Shown here piece after piece: positions 59,420-61,011 of a stretch of DNA of 61,011 bases (its first letter is position 1; every line of letters starts with the position of its first letter). This stretch comes from CAZAPG01 sp964486935 (GTDB lineage Bacteria; Chloroflexota; Anaerolineae; 4572-78; J111). Position numbers and translations under genes: made by a program. Below the pieces are notes generated by a model. That model did not search any database and was not told the DNA's origin. It was given only the letters and a program-made list of their open reading frames with translations. The stretch spans positions 1 through 61,011 of the forward strand of contig CAZAPG010000046.1 in assembly GCA_964486935.1 (NCBI GenBank). The letters run 5' to 3'.

Positions 59420-60127
59420 TTATCCGTACAACCCTTGCCGGTCATTTCGGCGCACTTTCAGCATATCGCTGACCATTCGCACCGTATCTTTAATGGGATG
59501 CACTTTGCTTTCCGGCTGATAGTACCAGTGGATGGGAACCTCGACAATTTTGTACCCCCGTTTGAGGGCAATATACAGCACCTCTACATCAAAGCCAAAA
59601 CCATTGATGGTCTGATTTGAGAACAAATCTTTAATGACAGAGCGATGAAAACATTTAAAGCCACACTGCGTATCTTCAAAGCCAGGCACGGCCATCACCT
59701 TGACCAGCCAGTTGAACACCCGGCCCATAATATGGCGATAGACCGGCTCGTTGTAGCGCACCGCCCCGGCCCCCTCGCGAGAACCAATAGCTATCTGGTA
59801 GCTGTTTTGCCGGGGAGGTAAAAATTTGGGCAGTTCGGTAATGGGCATGGCCAAATCGGCATCGCACAAAAAGGCATACTCGCCCCTAGACTGAAGCATA
59901 CCGGCCCGCACCGCATGCCCCTTACCACCGCGCCCCGGCCTCAGCAACCGCACAAAGGGGTGTTTGGCCGAGAACCCTTGGACAATTTCCGGGGTTTTAT
60001 CCTTACTACCGTCATCAACTACCAAAACTTCAGTGCTGTAATCTTGCGACTCTACAAATTCAATCACACGGGGTAAAGTATGGGGTAATCGACCTTCTTC
60101 ATCGTAAGCCGGAATAATTATAGACAA
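59420..60127 (-). CDS. GT2 glycosyltransferase (dolichyl-phosphate-glucose synthase-like)
   Basis: 235 residues. LSIIIPAYDEEGRLPHTLP, EVLVVDDGSKDKTPEIV, RGGKGHAVRAGML and FLCDADLAMP (DXD) are GT2 motifs, closest to the Alg5/DPG-synthase group that makes lipid-linked glucose or similar sugars. The end lacks the two TM segments of DPM synthases. The start is TTG 60127; in the frame upstream there is no ATG/GTG before a stop, and conserved residues (NAPFL) seem to continue, so a non-standard start is possible. Confidence 0.88.
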   Translation of the reverse strand: MSIIIPAYDEEGRLPHTLPRVIEFVESQDYSTEVLVVDDGSKDKTPEIVQGFSAKHPFVRLLRPGRGGKGHAVRAGMLQSRGEYAFLCDADLAMPITELPKFLPPRQNSYQIAIGSREGAGAVRYNEPVYRHIMGRVFNWLVKVMAVPGFEDTQCGFKCFHRSVIKDLFSNQTINGFGFDVEVLYIALKRGYKIVEVPIHWYYQPESKVHPIKDTVRMVSDMLKVRRNDRQGLYG

Positions 60128-60346
60128 AAAAGGCGCATTCTGGCTGCTGATGGTAACTTACTCCACTTCGGAGTTGTCTATCAATAACTTCATCGTTTCT
60201 GAACCGCGATTGGTGAGTAGTAATTGGTATAAGCAGTAATTACCTATTTAAAAGCGTGAAGTTATTTTCAGACACCCCTTCATTTTTTGGATTAAAAGCA
60301 AGGCATGATACACGCCCCGCTTACTTTTGGCAAAATTAAATTTAAC
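60128..60346. other. Intergenic stretch without recognised features
   Basis: 219 AT-rich bases between the glycosyltransferase and the thiamine-diphosphate enzyme genes, both on the - strand. Apart from a small actcc/ggagt hairpin (60160-60174) near the glycosyltransferase start, nothing was recognised. A promoter for the glycosyltransferase should be here but no clear -35/-10 was found. Confidence 0.5.
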
Positions 60347-61011
60347 TTAAGCTGGCGTTGTCGGGTAGCTTACGGGGTCAATCATCGCTTCAATCAGCGC
60401 CGGTTTACCTGCGGCTAGGGCTGCTTTTACCGCTTGCCGACATTCCTCAGCCGTTGTCGCCCGGAAACCAGCAAGCCGGTAAGCCGCCGCAATTTGCGCA
60501 AAATCGGGATTGGCAAACTCAACCCCAAAGGGCTGCTTTCCGGCCCGCACCTGGGCCGAGCGAATCAGGTCCAGCGCGCCGTCATTCATCACCACAATAA
60601 CTACCGGCAGTTGATAGCGAGTCAGCAAGCCCAACTCGCCCACGGCCATGGCCAGGCCGGCATCGCCGGTAACGCAAACAACGGGTTGGCGGGGCAACGC
60701 CAGCGCCGCCGCTATAGCCGCCGGCAGGCCAAAACCCATACTCGACAACCCGTTTGACACAAAATAACGGCCGGGCCGGTAGGCAGGCCAGGTTAAGCCG
60801 GTTAAAATTTTGTGAGAGCCAACATCGGTGGCTATTGCCGACTCGCGGGGCAGGTACTCGCGCACAACTTGCAGCACGGTTTGGGGCAGCAATCGCCCTG
60901 CCGCCGGATGGGGTAACGGTTGCCTGGCCAAATTCTGGCGCAGCGCCGCCACACGCGCCGCCCCCCAACTTGATTGTACGGCCAGGGGGGTTTCGGCAAG
61001 CTGTTGCAACA
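60347..61011 (-). CDS. Thiamine-diphosphate-dependent enzyme (acetolactate-synthase-like), partial
   Basis: The frame is open to the window edge; about 221 C-terminal residues are present and the N-terminal two thirds lie outside. The TPP-binding domain has IATDVGSHKILTGLTWPAYR, NGLSSMGFGLPAAIAAALAL and the GDAGLAM...MNDGALDLI metal/TPP motif. It belongs to the acetolactate synthase/benzoylformate decarboxylase family; the missing part prevents naming the substrate. Confidence 0.85.
   Translation of the reverse strand, partial: LQQLAETPLAVQSSWGAARVAALRQNLARQPLPHPAAGRLLPQTVLQVVREYLPRESAIATDVGSHKILTGLTWPAYRPGRYFVSNGLSSMGFGLPAAIAAALALPRQPVVCVTGDAGLAMAVGELGLLTRYQLPVVIVVMNDGALDLIRSAQVRAGKQPFGVEFANPDFAQIAAAYRLAGFRATTAEECRQAVKAALAAGKPALIEAMIDPVSYPTTPA

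Overview
The window carries about 38 kb of an extracellular contractile injection system (eCIS) locus, followed by a downstream block of ordinary genes. The organism is most likely a member of the Chloroflexota (Anaerolineae-like). The basis is Thr/Pro-rich linkers after lipoboxes, very large BTAD-NTPase-TPR regulators, FHA/VWA/FG-GAP surface proteins and moderately high GC. This assignment is inference from gene style, not from a marker gene. No tRNA, rRNA, CRISPR array or insertion-sequence transposase was seen. No gene-free stretch exceeds 300 bases.

Region 1 (1-9058, + strand): loading ATPase and cargo. A partial AAA+ ATPase (Pvc15-like) is followed by an OmpA/metzincin-like protein, an unknown 188-residue protein, a tandem YkgJ-type Cys-rich protein, a large protein with a predicted actin-fragmin/PI3K-like kinase core, a YbjN-like putative chaperone, a DUF4157 zinc-peptidase-like protein and the DUF4255 (Pvc16-like) tail terminator. 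Three of these proteins share an N-terminal motif of the type LQRxxGNxxVQRhL.

Region 2 (9219-23797, + strand): the injection machine. It encodes the sheath, a tube protein, a phage-P2-like tail assembly chaperone pair (gpE / gpE'-like) that appears to be joined by a programmed -1 frameshift, two more tube-family proteins, a 941-residue disordered Pro-rich protein, the LysM hub protein, VgrG-like spike, PAAR tip, gp25, baseplate J, a gpI/Pvc12-like protein and a further structural protein.

Region 3 (23813-38529): a phospho-signalling and surface module. The first genes are co-directional and tightly packed behind the baseplate genes. They encode an FHA protein with a repeated acidic-Trp motif, a VWA/Ig-like membrane protein, an FHA-TM-Ig-FN3 protein, a 1353-residue DUF11/FG-GAP/PKD/FN3 surface protein, a lipoprotein with a convincing bacterial Hedgehog N-terminal domain, and a lipoprotein with a tandem Ig-like repeat. 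A convergent small FHA-TM gene closes the block. Three FHA proteins beside an eCIS suggest phosphothreonine-dependent control and membrane anchoring, but no kinase for them is visible here.

Region 4 (38618-49640, + strand): a BTAD/NTPase/TPR regulator, a DUF1028 protein, a LysM-fused peptide-binding protein with two DppB/DppC-type permeases (no ATPase genes), a membrane aminopropyltransferase-like protein and a class-A beta-lactamase-like hydrolase. Region 5 (49852-61011, - strand): a zinc-ribbon membrane protein, an unknown membrane-anchored protein, a metG-folC-lon operon with its own promoter, an SH3b lipoprotein, a GT2 glycosyltransferase and a truncated thiamine-diphosphate enzyme. A 15-bp-stem palindromic repeat occurs once in region 1 (3496-3528) and again 46 kb away (49641-49673).
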